Source: Straminergon stramineum (lineage: Eukaryota > Streptophyta > Bryopsida > Hypnales > Calliergonaceae). From it: DNA of 64,000 nt. The stretch covers positions 19,533,350 to 19,597,349 of the forward strand of contig OY987271.1 of assembly GCA_963920665.1 (NCBI GenBank), read 5' to 3'. Made by a program: the position numbers and the translations under genes. This document shows, piece after piece, positions 10,985-23,000 of the stretch. Each line of letters begins with the position of its first letter. The first letter of the stretch is position 1. Below the pieces are notes generated by a model. That model did no database searches and had not been told where the DNA came from. It was given only the letters and a program-made list of their open reading frames with translations.

Positions 10985-11225
10985 ATACAACACCACATTT
11001 TTTGTAAATCTCTCGAGTGGCATGCTTGGAAATCGTGTCCCATTTGGAAGCCATGTGGATTGGTTTCCCACGCAAAATTGAGTACACTTTGCACTGCACC
11101 ATGTGCATGATACCGTCCTCTACAAGAACACCCTCACTCCACGGCTCCTTCGCTATCCATTTGCTTTGAAACTTGCAATATAGATTGTACTTCTTTCTAT
11201 CAAGAGACACCAATCCTTCTTTCAT
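10985..11225 (-). pseudogene. hAT transposase, BED-like zinc-binding region
   Basis: The frame reads YNLYCKFQSKWIAKEPWSEG, then a DGIMHMVQCKVYS segment, then PIHMASKWDTISKHA. The family equivalent is FQxKWxxEFPW, DGxxxxVxCKVC and PKWDTLxKHxG, the N-terminal DNA-binding region. The second Cys of the usual CxxC is replaced by Tyr. It lies directly upstream of the catalytic half with a frameshift between. Confidence 0.65.
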
Positions 11226-11261
11226 ACCCTTGGGCTTTAAATGCCCAACCTTTCGTTTTTT

Positions 11262-11786
11262 TCACGAGGAAGGTAAGTCCATGAAATTGTTGTCGAAATC
11301 CACCATCTCATCTCTGTTGATATCTCGTTCACTCACAAAACTAGAAGCCTTGTGAAGTCGAAGTTCGTCATCAAACTTAGAATCCAAAGACACTTCATCA
11401 TCCAAGACAAGGACGATGTCGAGGCAGGACAATAGGATTTCAGAGTCCATTGATTTAGATCCCCTCACCTCACTATTTGTAATTGGAGCAATTGAAGATC
11501 CTCTAACTTTGCCATACACCACCTTTGCCGTGCATTGTAGCAGACCACAATTCTCAGAGTTGCGACTAGAAGTGAAGTAACTTCTCATCGTTCTAGCATT
11601 TCAAGCTCTCTTCCACGCCTCAACTTCAACCACCCTCTTTTTTGCAAGCGCCTTCCTCTTAGTTGCCTTTGCCTCTTTCTTGAGTCGCTCAAGTTTCTGT
11701 TTTCGCCTCTCAATTCGCAAAAGTTTGTGGTTGGCCTTTGCCGCACTTGCAAAGCCAATGTTAGTAGGTTCACAAGGAGAGTCCGC
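11262..11786 (-). pseudogene. hAT gene 5' coding remnants
   Basis: A start at 11786 opens a frame MADSPCEPTNIGFASAAKAN, followed by a very basic stretch rich in R and K that ends near 11601. An overlapping acidic frame runs from 11588 to 11262. They precede the BED-like region on the same strand and plausibly formed the N-terminus of the transposase with a nuclear-localisation-like basic region. The frame changes between pieces. Confidence 0.4.
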
Positions 11787-11813
11787 CATCGAAACTAAAA
11801 TCAACAAACCCAA

Positions 11814-13149
11814 CTTTCGAAATTGTCCCCAAATCCCAAATTTATGAACCGATCACCAACCCTCCAATTTGTATCGCAAACACAACTGAAGTAAACCGAT
11901 CCCTAATCTGTATCACAAATACAACTCAAGTAAGCCGATCCCAAATCCCCCAATCTGTTTTGCAAATACAACTCAAGTAAACCGATCCTTGCCAAATCCA
12001 CTCCCTTAAACCATGAATCCAATTCCCGTAAGATTGAAGTAAACCAATCTATAAATCCCTGAAAACCTTAAACTCCTACCTCCAAGATGAACAAGTGATC
12101 AACAGTGAATGACAAATACAAGAAATGATCAAAGCACTACATTGGATTGGCAAAGGAATGGAAGAATCTACAACTATGCGAGGATTTGTTGCAATCACAT
12201 TGCTAATTTTTTCATTGTGCAACTCAAAATTTGAATACACCCCACCCTTCATTAGTTCCTAGAATTGAAGCCCTCCTTGGTGCCTACTTGCTTCTAGTTG
12301 AAGTCCACAGTTGCTTGGAGTACAATTTCCATCAGTGCTTGGAATTGAAGCCCTCCACAGTTGTCCAAATCCTTGCAAACAAATGGAGCCATCATTTCTG
12401 CTACAAAGAAGAAATGTTGCAGCATTGTCGACGAAATGGAAATCAATATGGTGACAATGTGATCACTACGCATTGTGAATGTCACCGAAGTGGCTGTGAA
12501 TGCTCATGTTCCAAGTACATAGTAGCACCCCAACAATCGATTGCAACGTGAAGTGGGCGACAATATAGTCAATACAGGGACGGAAGTTGGCACTACAAGA
12601 GCACCCCAAAATCTAGATTGGAGTGATGGAGGCTGCAACAGAAAGAAATTGATGCTACCCAACATTTCAAGATGGCGACCTAGCTCAAAACCCTAAGCCT
12701 GTCTATGGTGATACTGGCGATGGCACCCAAAAACAACACCAGCAACGAGCGATTTCCTAGGAAAATTCTTCTTATTTGTTCTAAGGGCATGGTGTAGGGC
12801 CCTTCAATTTGGTGCAAATGGTTGATAAATCGCATAAAAAAAACCCTTGCATAACCCTTCTATTTTCCACCAATAGTCGGGTTCTAACCTATATATATAT
12901 GTGGCAGTTTGGGATATTCTAGATATAATACTTTATTTTTAGACCAAATACTATATTGGCATGTAGCATACCTATTTTGGTTCTACACTCTTTAGGGGGA
13001 TTTTTGTATATAAAACTACACTCAAAACTATAAAGCACAAAACACAAAAAAAAAATGAATCCCCAGTGATAAATTGGGGGCTTACAATAAAGTTGTGATG
13101 CATTCTCTATGTTACTTTGTAACTATTCCCTTACTTAATCGGGTTCAGG
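11814..13149. other. Flank of the hAT gene; no recognised gene
   Basis: The phrase CCGATCC with AATCTGT or AATCCC recurs between 11850 and 11990. GGAATTGAAGCCCTCC occurs twice, about 12251 and 12339, hinting at short tandem duplications. No protein family was recognised. Confidence 0.35.
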
Positions 13150-15619
13150 GATTTTTGACACATCATGTGCCATAGTTAGTAATTTTGTTTTTGAAAGTTG
13201 AAAAGTATCATTGATGGGATCAATACATGCTATATAGTAGTAACCTACTTTACTTTCATCATAAATAACATCCCTATTAAATATTCACCTTTTGGCAAGT
13301 ATGGTTGTAAAGTCTATAGCCTCTAATTTCCTAATCGAATTCCAAGAATAGACACTTTTGTGTTTTACTATCATATTAAGCTAATTGCTTTGTTCTTTTG
13401 GAATATGAACATAAGCAAGACATCCAAATATTTGTAGATACAAAATATCAAGTTTCATACCTTCATATTTTGCCTTACGAGTCTTGTTGTGATTAGCTTG
13501 TGTTGGACTCCAATTAATCAAATAGGTGGTAGTTGCAATGGCCTTGGTCCATAGAAAAATTGGCAATTAGCAATCATGTGACATGCTCTGAGCTTATTCC
13601 ATGATTGTGTGGTTGCACCTTTCTAAGAGGTTGTTTTGCTAAAGAGTGTTGGCTTATGTAAGCTCCCTTCGAATTCCATTTATAGAGCAATAATTTCTTA
13701 ATTCTCTTGATCAATATTCCCTCCACGATTTGACCACAACACTTGTATTTTATTTCCAGTTTCAAATTCAATTAGCTCTTTGAAGTTGTGAAATTTCATA
13801 AAGGCTTCACTTTTGTGTTTTAGAAAAAATGTCCAACTTCTCCTTGAAAAATCATCTGTAAAGACAAGGATATAGGGTGATCTGCCTAAACAAGGTTGCG
13901 GCATTGACCCATAATGTCAATATGAATTCTTTCTCTTGGTTTTTCAGATTTGGTGTTCAAAGCTTGAAGAAATCTTTTCCTATGTTGTCTACCTGCAAGA
14001 CAACAATGAGATAGTCTTCTTCAATAATCAATTTGTGGAAGTCCAATTAAGCCTCTTGATTGTGATAGAAGTTGCAATCCTTTGTGACTTAAGTGCCCCA
14101 TGTGGCAATGCCATAGGTATGCAATATATGTATGGTTTGTTGCTGGAGCATGAGATATGGGTTTAAACCAATAAAGACCATCTAATGGATCTCATTGGCT
14201 TGACGCAATTATTTGATCATAAGTATTTATGATAGAGCAATATTGATTGGAAAAAATAACTTGATGACTAGAGTCAACAAGAGCACCAATTGAAATAAGA
14301 TTCTTTTGTCATACTAGGAACATATTGAACTTCTTTGAGCTTCATTTCCCTAGAATTTGTTTGGATAGTGGTTGTGTCGGAGCCTTTCATAGAATGGGAC
14401 TCCCTGCCTCCACTTTTGATTTCACTAATCTGAACTCCTAATGTATTCAATTGTGGATCTAATTTTTCATAATTTGCACCTACATGCCCTGATGTGCTAC
14501 TATGAAAATACCGTGGCCCATTTCTCCAATTATAATAGGGATCATAGTATTGTTGTGCTAGCTAGGACTCAAAGAATTTAGCAAAATTGGCAAAACTTGT
14601 ACCTTGTGGTATTGTTGTTTCCTCACAAGGTTGTGACTTCCAAGGTAGTTGGCAATTTCTTGCATAATGGCTAATTTGTTGACAATTGAAGGAATTTGAA
14701 GCACACTAATGGTGATTGATATGGTTCAAAGTAGCATGTGCCAAGAAAGCCTTGGCCTTGATAGGCTTGTGGACACCTCCCTCTTTGTCCTCAGTTTGAC
14801 ATTGGTAGTGTCTGCATTAACAGATGTTTGGTGAAGCTTGCTACTAGAGCCTTTGTATCTCCAAGTAGTTGATCTTGATGTTGTCGTCAATGGGACTCAG
14901 ACAATAAGTTGGCACTAAATTTGTCAAAAGTCATCAAGTTGTTCAAATGAGTGAGAGTCTAGATGGTGCTTTTGTAAAATCATCATAGTCCATTGACAAT
15001 GATCTCATTCACATTTTGATCTAAGAATTTTTCACCCATACTATTGAGTCTATTCTTCAATTCTCTACCTTTCTTAAGGAATTCTTCAATCGATCCTCCC
15101 TCACTCATTTAGAGTATTTGTAGCTAGTTCATCAATGTCAATACTTGTGATTGATTGCCAGATTGGAACTAGTCTCTCAGAGCCTTCCATGCCAATGTTG
15201 GATTAGAGTATTTTGCAATCAAATCCACAAGATCGTCAAACACTAACAAAATAATCAATCTACATGTCGTTACCTTCTTCTTTAACTAGGCCTCAGTCAT
15301 TGATTATCCATCGATGGTAACACAAAAAATAGTGTGAGTCTGTACTTCCTTCATAATGGCCCAATGGCCATTTGCTCACAAAATAGCTCTTATTTTGAGG
15401 TCCCATACATAGTACTTGGATATTCCTTCAAGTTTGTCCCCTTCTCTATATAATACACTAGAACTTTCTTCCATCTTTTCTATTCTGTATTCTTCTCAAA
15501 CTATGTGCAACTTAGGAGTAGAGCTTTACTAAGCTTCTCCATTCTTTCTCTAAAGTACTCTTACAAAACTTTGAGCTACATCTATTGAACTTCTATCTCA
15601 TGCCACACTCTAATACCAT
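13150..15619 (-). pseudogene. Truncated Ty1/copia element: gag and integrase remnants
   Basis: On the minus strand, sequence near 15000-15130 reads as a copia Gag segment (IEEFLKKGRELKNRLNSMGE). The region 13904-13698 gives the integrase core RSPYILVFTDDFSRRSWTFF followed by KIQVLWSN, where the family has an acidic residue in place of N. The region 13566-13381 gives TTYLINWSPT and IFGCLAYVHIPKEQ. Weak homology to the post-integrase region continues to about 13200. No reverse transcriptase or RNase H was found, so the 3' half is missing. Many stops; long dead. Confidence 0.7.
15608..15618 (-). promoter_or_regulatory. Decayed tRNA-iMet primer binding site of the copia remnant
   Basis: The minus strand reads TGGTATTAGAG, one substitution from TGGTATCAGAG, the plant initiator-Met primer site. 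It lies just upstream of the Gag remnant, as expected. The LTR that should follow could not be delimited. Confidence 0.5.
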
Positions 15620-15912
15620 ATAAAAATACTCAAGCTTACAAGAAATGATTAAACACTTAGCTTTATTGAAAGATGAAGATCAATATATACACAATGGTAT
15701 GGACAGTAGGAACAATGCTAAATTATTAAGTTTGTGATGAACAATGATCGATGAATAAATGGTCATGAGGGTTATCATTTTCTACACAAGATTTTGTAAA
15801 AGACTTAGTTTGTTCCATATCATACCTTGTTGTACTCTTCATCACCCTCTCAATGTAGGTCATGTTACAGTTTATAAAAATACTCATGCCAGAAAATATC
15901 TTGTTCAAAAGG

Positions 15913-16161
15913 GAGGGTTGCTATTATGTGAGCATAGGAGTGTGAGCCCTTGAACCTATAATACTACACACCTATGTAATAGGTGTATATACTATAGAAA
16001 CTGTCTATGATTATAGGATATATATGTTACAAATATCCATATTGTAAGTGCTTATGATACATACACCTTCTATAGTGTATAGTATCTATATTATAGGTAC
16101 TTATATTGTAAGTTCAATGCTCACAAGCTCGCATTCTTGGGCTCACATACTAGCACCGTTG
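15913..16161. mobile_element. MITE with Mutator-like long target duplication, copy 1
   Basis: The left end GAGGGTTGCTATTATGTGAG matches the complement of the right end CAACGGTGCTAGTATGTGAG. Identical GTTCAAAAGG flanks both sides (903-912 and 16162-16171), a target duplication of about 9-10 bp as in Mutator-like elements. The interior holds short TATAGGTACCTATA-like repeats. Related copy at 47049-47468. Confidence 0.65.
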
Positions 16162-16171
16162 GTTCAAAAGG

Positions 16172-16893
16172 CAATCAAATTATTTCTTGTCATTCTCCTT
16201 TACGTGAAATCCAAGTAATTGGTGATTACAAATTTTTCTCTCATTAATCACATATTCCATGCATTTCTAGATGGGTGTTTAAATCAGGCAATCTCCTTGT
16301 TGTTAGGAATTTTGACAAAAAAAAACAAGCATTCTTCATTGGGCTTTGCCCTTCTCACCAACTTGTTGTTTTGTTAGAATTCTCATTGCTTCAGTGATTG
16401 CCCTATACTCACACTTGCATTATAAACAAAAATTAGGCTCCTGGATCAACCACCTTTTGCTAGGTTCTTAAGAGGTCAAGGATAGCTCTTGATTCAACTT
16501 TTTATTTTTGTGTTTGTTTTTGGACACAAGTGAGAGCCTTATTTTATTTTTATTTTTTGGGCACACATTGAAGTTTATTTCAATGGCAAAAAAGAAACCC
16601 ATACAACAACACTTGGAAATCCAACCATAGGCCAAACTCAAGACAAAGAGCTATGAGATACTCATGCAATCTTTAATCCACTTGACCTTCAGTTCATCAA
16701 TTTCATTCTAAGAGTAATAGATTTAATTTGACCCCGTACTTGATGAAATTGCATTGGCAATGCAACTTGGGTGAATTGACATGCCTACACAACTCCAATT
16801 CATACTGCACATGAATACACACCTACATCCTAAACCCTAGTTGTCTTGGTTGAAACAAAATAGTAAAGTCACCCTACACGATGTTTCAATGGC
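16172..16893. other. No recognised gene
   Basis: A/T-rich sequence without a recognised open frame or repeat. Confidence 0.35.
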
Positions 16894-17372
16894 TAGGGTG
16901 AACTGAACCCCTCGCTCGTTCCCTTAAGTCATTCTAAAGGTCCATGCAAATAAACGCCCCCCTACTTTGTACTTGAATAAAATCATCTTCTACATCCCTC
17001 CTACACTAAATAGTGAAATTAGGTTGCCTTCACAATTAGGTTGCCTTACTCCAAGAAAATTACTTTACAAGATGTCAAAGTTAACAAAAACTTCTACATA
17101 TATGTCCATTTGTACACATGAAAATTCATGAGTCCCAATTACAACAACACATAATTCAAAAGTAGTGCATTCTTGTAGAATAATAGTAAATATTTATATT
17201 GTGTCAAATGTCAAGAAATTAGGGTGGAGCAACCTAATTTCACTGTTGAGAGTCGCTAATGAGAGTCCTTTGATTGCAAATAAGAATTCAAAATTTGCAA
17301 ACTTTATCATGCGTGTCAAATAAAAAAATTTCAGCGTTTTCCCTTTGGGACGAGCGAGGGGGTCGGTTCACC
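16894..17372. mobile_element. MITE with GGGTGAAC ends, interrupted by a second MITE
   Basis: The left end GGGTGAACTGAACCCCTCGC pairs with the right end GCGAGGGGGTCGGTTCACCC. Relatives are at 37586-37803, 38867-39107 and 39715-40711. A second inverted-repeat element (about 17003-17243) sits inside it. The right end lies just upstream of the 5' region of the unknown gene at 18.5 kb and may form part of its promoter. Confidence 0.65.
17003..17243. mobile_element. Inner MITE with GTGAAATTAGGTTGC ends
   Basis: GTGAAATTAGGTTGCC on the left and GCAACCTAATTTCAC on the right are complementary. A close copy with the same internal sequence lies at 40337-40586, again inside a member of the GGGTGAAC family. 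Confidence 0.65.
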
Positions 17373-18416
17373 CCGCCCGTCTCAGTCTCGTCTCCTCTCA
17401 ATCAGGAGTTTCAAATTCAAATGCCACAATGATGACACTTGAGATGTCGAATGGATGGTACACCGCCATTAGTTCCCTTTCTTTGGATGCAGTTCGCCAT
17501 TCATCTGCGGATCCCGTCAACTCACGCCCACTCCTGCCGTGAACATCTGAGGATGTCGAATCGGACGATTGTCATCACCTACAGCTCTTGGACCGCCAGC
17601 GAAAGCTGAGTCCATCTCCACCTCTGTACCGGCAATTTGAAAGCTCTATTGCAAATCTTTCTCGAAGCTTTTCGCCACCAACTCATTGATCACTGGCTTT
17701 AGCCATGCTCGCCATTTGATTTCAGGTAAAATACTTATTATTTTCCATGTCTTTTAATCAATTTATTTGGTTTTTTTGCTGCTATTTAAAGGATTTGTAA
17801 TTACGAATATGTATTGTTCAGTTGGACTGTGCGCAGTGCAATTGTGAATAGTTCCAAGCGCATGAGCGTCTATGACAATCAAGGGCTAGTGCGATACTAA
17901 TGCCAACGATCGAGCTGATATCTAAAAATCGTGACCGTCATCTGAATTTGCGAAGTTACGGCCGAGAAGAAAGACGGTGCATGTTTTGTTTGTTCGAAAT
18001 TGAGATCTGCATTTTTTTGTCGATAGGTGATAGTTACATTGGATGCGCTGTCAGAAGGTACTTCAACTGCTCGCGCCTCGACTCTTGGTTTCATCTTTCT
18101 TACTCTTTGAAGGTTTGAATCTTGTGCGGTGTTGAAATTAAACGATAGTGAACTAGTCTTGAAGAAATTGACTGTAAATGACTCTTTCGTTGCATGGGAT
18201 GCTTTGTCATGTCTTGTGGATAGATACTAACACTGCAACCGCCATGGTCTTTCCTCTATCACTCTTTCGCTTTGCAGTCTGAATCTTGTGCGGTGTTGAC
18301 ATGGATTGTTACTTAATGTTAGTATTCGAGTTTCCAAGAAATTGGCTGTAGAACGCTCTTCCAGTTTGTATTCGTATCGTGCGCTCACAAATTCGATATA
18401 TACATTTAAATTCCAG
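17373..18416 (+). other. Probable 5' UTR and intron of the unknown gene
   Basis: GC content rises and CpG is common around 17380-17700, as in plant promoter and first-exon sequence. CAG/GTAAAA at about 17726 is a plausible donor and TTAAATTCCAG ending near 18416 a plausible acceptor. Transcript structure is inference. Confidence 0.35.
18107..18363 (+). repeat. Diverged tandem duplication of about 165 bp
   Basis: GAATCTTGTGCGGTGTTGA occurs at 18118 and again at 18281. AAGAAATTG-CTGTA and CTCTTTCG/CTCTTCC blocks follow in both copies. It lies in the presumed leader or intron of the downstream gene. Confidence 0.6.
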
Positions 18417-18468
18417 ATCTGAAAACATTCGAGGAGTACCGGATCGATTGTATACGCTGCTGATAGAC

Positions 18469-19659
18469 ATGAGCACACGTAAGATCAAACTGTCACAAAA
18501 GTTGACTCTCAGATTTCGAGATATTTCCAAGCCCGATGCGGGCGGAGTACTAGATTTATTGAACGAGGATCCAGATCCAAGCAGTTCAGCTGAGACATTT
18601 GACAGTCTCCCAGATCTCTTACCGTACATCTTCCAGTCACAGACCGAGCCTCAAGCTCATGACGTGACGTACCTTGTAAGTGATTGCTCAACGTACAAGC
18701 TTTGGGAGTCCTGTGCAACTGATGTGATTCCTCTTGCTTCACAAGTCGAAGAAACGGAACATTGGCCGCCGAATGGTATGCATACCAGAGGACCCAGCCA
18801 GACACTTGATTCTCAAAACGAAGAGGCAGATCGTTGGATATTAACCGGTACGCAAACCAGAGAGGCAAATCACAGTGAATCCAGTGATGATGCTCACAAG
18901 AACCTCAAGACCTATGACAGAGACGTCATTGAAGTGACACAAACTGGTGTAAGAGAAAACCTGCGACGTGTTCAAGCCTTTTCTCCACACACATCCATCC
19001 TGTTTGTTGAGAACGACCACAATCTTGGTGGTCTCCCAGTTAGGGAGATAGCACATGCTGACATGGCATGTGATGCTGTAGAAAAATTCGGAGGGCAACC
19101 AAATCCCTTCGATATCGATGCCGATACAAATGAGACAGACAGCTACCTGATTCTAGAAGAAGATGCGGCAAAGGAGACTCCATTTGACGAACCTACAGAT
19201 GCTGATGAGACAGCTGAGAACTCCAGACCCTCCCGCATAGGCGAGGCACCGGATGGTCTGGAGACCGTTGAGAAGCATGCGGAGGTTAAGAAGCAGTCAA
19301 CGAGGCGGAAATCTTTAAACCAAGCTAGTGATTTCCCAAAAGAATACAGAAAACAGAAGAGGTCCACACCAAGAAGACGAGATCAACCTTCAGTCTCCAT
19401 TAACCTGGTGCGCAAACTGAATTGGCTGTCTGATACCGAACACGACCATCTAGGTGGTGATCAAGGTGGACAGCTAACTCCGAACATAGTGGATAACAAA
19501 GAGATAACAATATCCAAAACGAGGAAGACAAGGAAAACTGTGCCCGTGGCATCAGTAACAACAATTTCCAGCAGGCCACCGGCCAGCCAGCCCAGGAGTC
19601 GTCGAGGGAGGAAAAAAAATCCTCTCAGGTACGCATTAGCTGCACCAGCTAGATCATAA
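18469..19659 (+). CDS. Protein of unknown function, acidic body and basic AT-hook-like tail
   Basis: I do not recognise a family. A long frame is open from 18379. The ATG at 18469 gives 396 residues starting MSTRKIKLSQKLTLRF and lies 53 bases after a possible splice acceptor (about 18416), so I prefer it to the ATG at 18379. The body is rich in D, E, S and T and looks disordered. The last 130 residues are basic, with RRKSL and RSTPRRR clusters and a terminal SRRGRKKNP around an RGR core that resembles an AT-hook, suggesting a nuclear, DNA- or chromatin-associated protein. CTCTCAG/GTACGC at 19628 and CTTGCAG at 19701 could form a 73-base intron that replaces the last residues with a different short tail. 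The gene converges on ALKBH6, with stops about 380 bp apart. Codon quality and the absence of stops over 1.2 kb of otherwise broken DNA support a real gene. Confidence 0.6.
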   Translation: MSTRKIKLSQKLTLRFRDISKPDAGGVLDLLNEDPDPSSSAETFDSLPDLLPYIFQSQTEPQAHDVTYLVSDCSTYKLWESCATDVIPLASQVEETEHWPPNGMHTRGPSQTLDSQNEEADRWILTGTQTREANHSESSDDAHKNLKTYDRDVIEVTQTGVRENLRRVQAFSPHTSILFVENDHNLGGLPVREIAHADMACDAVEKFGGQPNPFDIDADTNETDSYLILEEDAAKETPFDEPTDADETAENSRPSRIGEAPDGLETVEKHAEVKKQSTRRKSLNQASDFPKEYRKQKRSTPRRRDQPSVSINLVRKLNWLSDTEHDHLGGDQGGQLTPNIVDNKEITISKTRKTRKTVPVASVTTISSRPPASQPRSRRGRKKNPLRYALAAPARS

Positions 19660-20039
19660 ATTGTGCATACAAATCTGACTGAAAATTTTCAAGTCTTGCA
19701 GAAATCCTAACAAGATTGATCCAGGATCCTTTCTATAGAAATGGCCTTCATTTACTTAGAACAAAAAACATGGAAACCATCACCAACCCTTGGGATTCAT
19801 GATTCTCCAGATCAGCAGCCAGCTTGAACGGAGAAGAATGATGCAGTGTCAGCAGCATGGCAGCACAGAAAGTGCACCCCGAGAGCGCAGAATTGACAAG
19901 AAACGCTACCCATCATTTGCAAATTGCTCAGTATGCCTCGTCTCACGCTCCTTTAGTGTAGATACCAGCGGCGTCATCCACATACTGACCTCACCACCCA
20001 AGTATGCTGCTGATTAATCATCGGCCAGAATATTGATTT

Positions 20040-23000
20040 CTATAGTCGGAGGAGATTCTTGTACACTTTTGGCACCTGCCGGCATGTAAGCGAAATCCGT
20101 GTCCCTGTCCTTGTAAGGAAACCCGTCTCAGAATCAACCCCTTTCCCCGGGTTCAAATGCGGCATATCCTCTGCTAGCCTTAGATTTTTCCCTTTCTTAT
20201 GCGACAGATAAGAGTCCAAATTCATCACCTGCAGGAGAAAAGGTGAAAGGAGACATTAAACAAACGTACAATCAACAAAAACAAAATTTTCGAAATGTTA
20301 ATCTGCCTCGGTGAAAAGACTTCAGTCCGCTCAAGCGTGACATCCAGATCACCAAACAATATCTTGTACCCTGTAACGTACACGGTTTTAGTCAATTCAG
20401 CTTCAATCCTAGAATTACCTAGGGCTTTTGCTGGGGCCACGTTAGGAAGATGCTTTGCAAAAGCATAAAATGTACAGAGACCAAAGCCTGAGCATGTTGT
20501 AGTTGTGCAGATGATGATTAGAGCATAGATTACTAGTTCGCACTAACTCTGAACACCAGCATTGAAAGGGTCAAAAGCATAGCTGGGTCATACTTTGTCA
20601 TCCAGAAGATCTTCGTACGCCTCGTCAATCCCGTGCAGATAGTCTTCACACAGCAAAATCAGGTATGAGTTTCATAATACACTTAGAAATCAACATATAA
20701 AAGCTGAGTTTCAAGTTCATTTGCACCAACATCCCTTATAACAGGGATTTCAGCAAAATTAGATTGTTCCTCTAACTTTAGACATCATTATAAAGAGAAT
20801 CTTCCTCCAGGGAAGGTCTCCGTATGGTCACAATGACCATGTAGAGGCTTCCCTCAAATCAGGCGGAGGCTTCCATAAGATCATTGTGACCATACGGAGC
20901 CCTCCCCGTAAATCATTCTCTTCATACTGTTGTCTAAAAGTTCCTGAAACAGTCTTCTTTTATTGAATACACAGTTTTTCGAGAATTTGTGCAACTCCTT
21001 TCGGAGCAAATGGGAAGTTCAGATATACACGCCCAGGAGTATGCTAGAGCATTAGCCCAGCACTGAAAAAAGCCACTGAGCTTACCTGCGTAAGCTGAGT
21101 CTTTAAACACCAGTAAACTGCCGGGCATCAACACCAATGAGCACTTTGCTTCGACCTTATGCTCTTTCTCGCCTTGAGCCTCCTCACGTAACCCATCTGG
21201 CTTTTCGGCAAACAACAACCCAACCACAATGAATTGAATTCCATGAACAAAATCGGCAATGCTAGTCCCAGGGCTATTAAAAACCCATATCATCAACATT
21301 TGGGAGTTTTAACCCCTTAAGGACCGAGGATTCATGGTTTGAAAATGACCTATTCAATAATGCAAAATATAATTCAGATGAGGTCATACTTTATAACCAA
21401 AAGCAGTGAAGAACATTGCATGTGTTGGTCAAGATATGTATAAAGATGAAGGGGGAAAAAGTCTACTCAGAGCTACTATGAAAAATAATTTGGGCCTCTT
21501 GGTCGGAAAGAGGTACCCCCCTGAAAGACCAAAATGAACAAATAAAGAAATATACTAAAAAGATATACAAAATCCGGGCCTCTTGGTCGCTTTGAGGTCA
21601 ACTATTGAAAAAACAAACATTCATGGATTTAGAATAGACGATCTTAGAAAAAATAATTCCAATGGGGTCATATTCTGTGTCCCCGGAATCAGTGAGAAAC
21701 GCTGCATTATTGGTCCAGAAAAAAAAATGGAAAAGAGAAAAATCCACCCCAATATCCTTCTGAAAACCGTTAAAAAACATGAGGGACTCAAACTGGACCT
21801 CTTGATCCTTGAGGATTTAACCCCGAAGACCAAGGATTCATGGTTTCAAAATGACCAATTCAACAAGATCATTTTGTCAAAAATGTAATTCAAGAAGGGC
21901 CATATTCTTATATCAACAAAATCGGTAAAGAAAAATTGCACAAAATAGTAGAAGGAAATATAAATGTGAGAAAAAAATCCCCAAAATGACACCCTCAAAA
22001 CTGCTAAAAAACACACAAGTTCCCAATTGGGGTGTTAAAACAACCCTAAAATCCACTAAATGTGCATCAATTGATCTAGTGTGTGGCCCTAACCATTTTT
22101 GTTGGTCTCCGTCAAGCGTGAGTGAGGAGTGAAGTGCATCAGCGTGGGAGCTCCAAGTGAAAGGATGGCCACCACAGGATGATATACCGGACCATCCTGA
22201 TGCGACTGCACTTCCAGAGTTCCATGCATTAGTTTAACCCCTAAAGGACTAAGATTTAAGATTTGAAATTGACAAATTCAATGGACCACATTGTGAACAA
22301 AACCTACATGATATGTACAACAATGACCCTGTCTTGATAGATTGACATTGTGCAAAACTCTCAAAAATAACAAAGGCATCTATCTCTTATGTCATCAACT
22401 ACAACGTCTGTACTTCCTTCATGTGTATTTATTAGCAGTTTTGAAACTGCTAATAAAACACAAGGTCTTGATTGTTGAGGGGTTAAATTCTCATTCAAAA
22501 GATGATAATTCGGGATAGCAGGGAAGTTAGTATTGAAGAGCCAGATGTACACACCGTGATTCCTTGGCCAGGCAAGTATTCATTCACGAGGACGTGATTG
22601 ATACGCGCCGGAAAGAGATTCGTCTCCTTTGTTATCTTCTCCGTTATGGCGCTTAGCCATGCCGGAACTGCATTGCAATATGGTCCTTAATTAGTTCATT
22701 ATGTGTGGGTGCCAGGTACGGACACCACGGTGATGAAACAATTAATTTTCAAAGTACCACATAAGGTTTAACAAGCGGCACTTGGGAAATTTTGATGTCA
22801 TTGGTTTGAATTAATTAAGTGCAAAACTGAGCCAAATAGGGTACCACTTTGCCATGACATTCAAATCACAAGTATATGAACTAATATGAGATCAAATATA
22901 ACTTAGTTTGTGAAAGATGGATACATACTGGGCTGTGATATGAGACCTTTTTCGTGGACGACGCCTCCTGCTCAATAAACAACCTTTCTCAAACGGTCAG

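Noticed and set aside
20308..20376. Possible extra ALKBH6 exon between exons 7 and 8 (frame ILFGDLDVTLERTE)
   Set aside because: Exon 7 and the last exon join in phase 0 and give a sequence like the family without it, and it lacks a usable GT donor.
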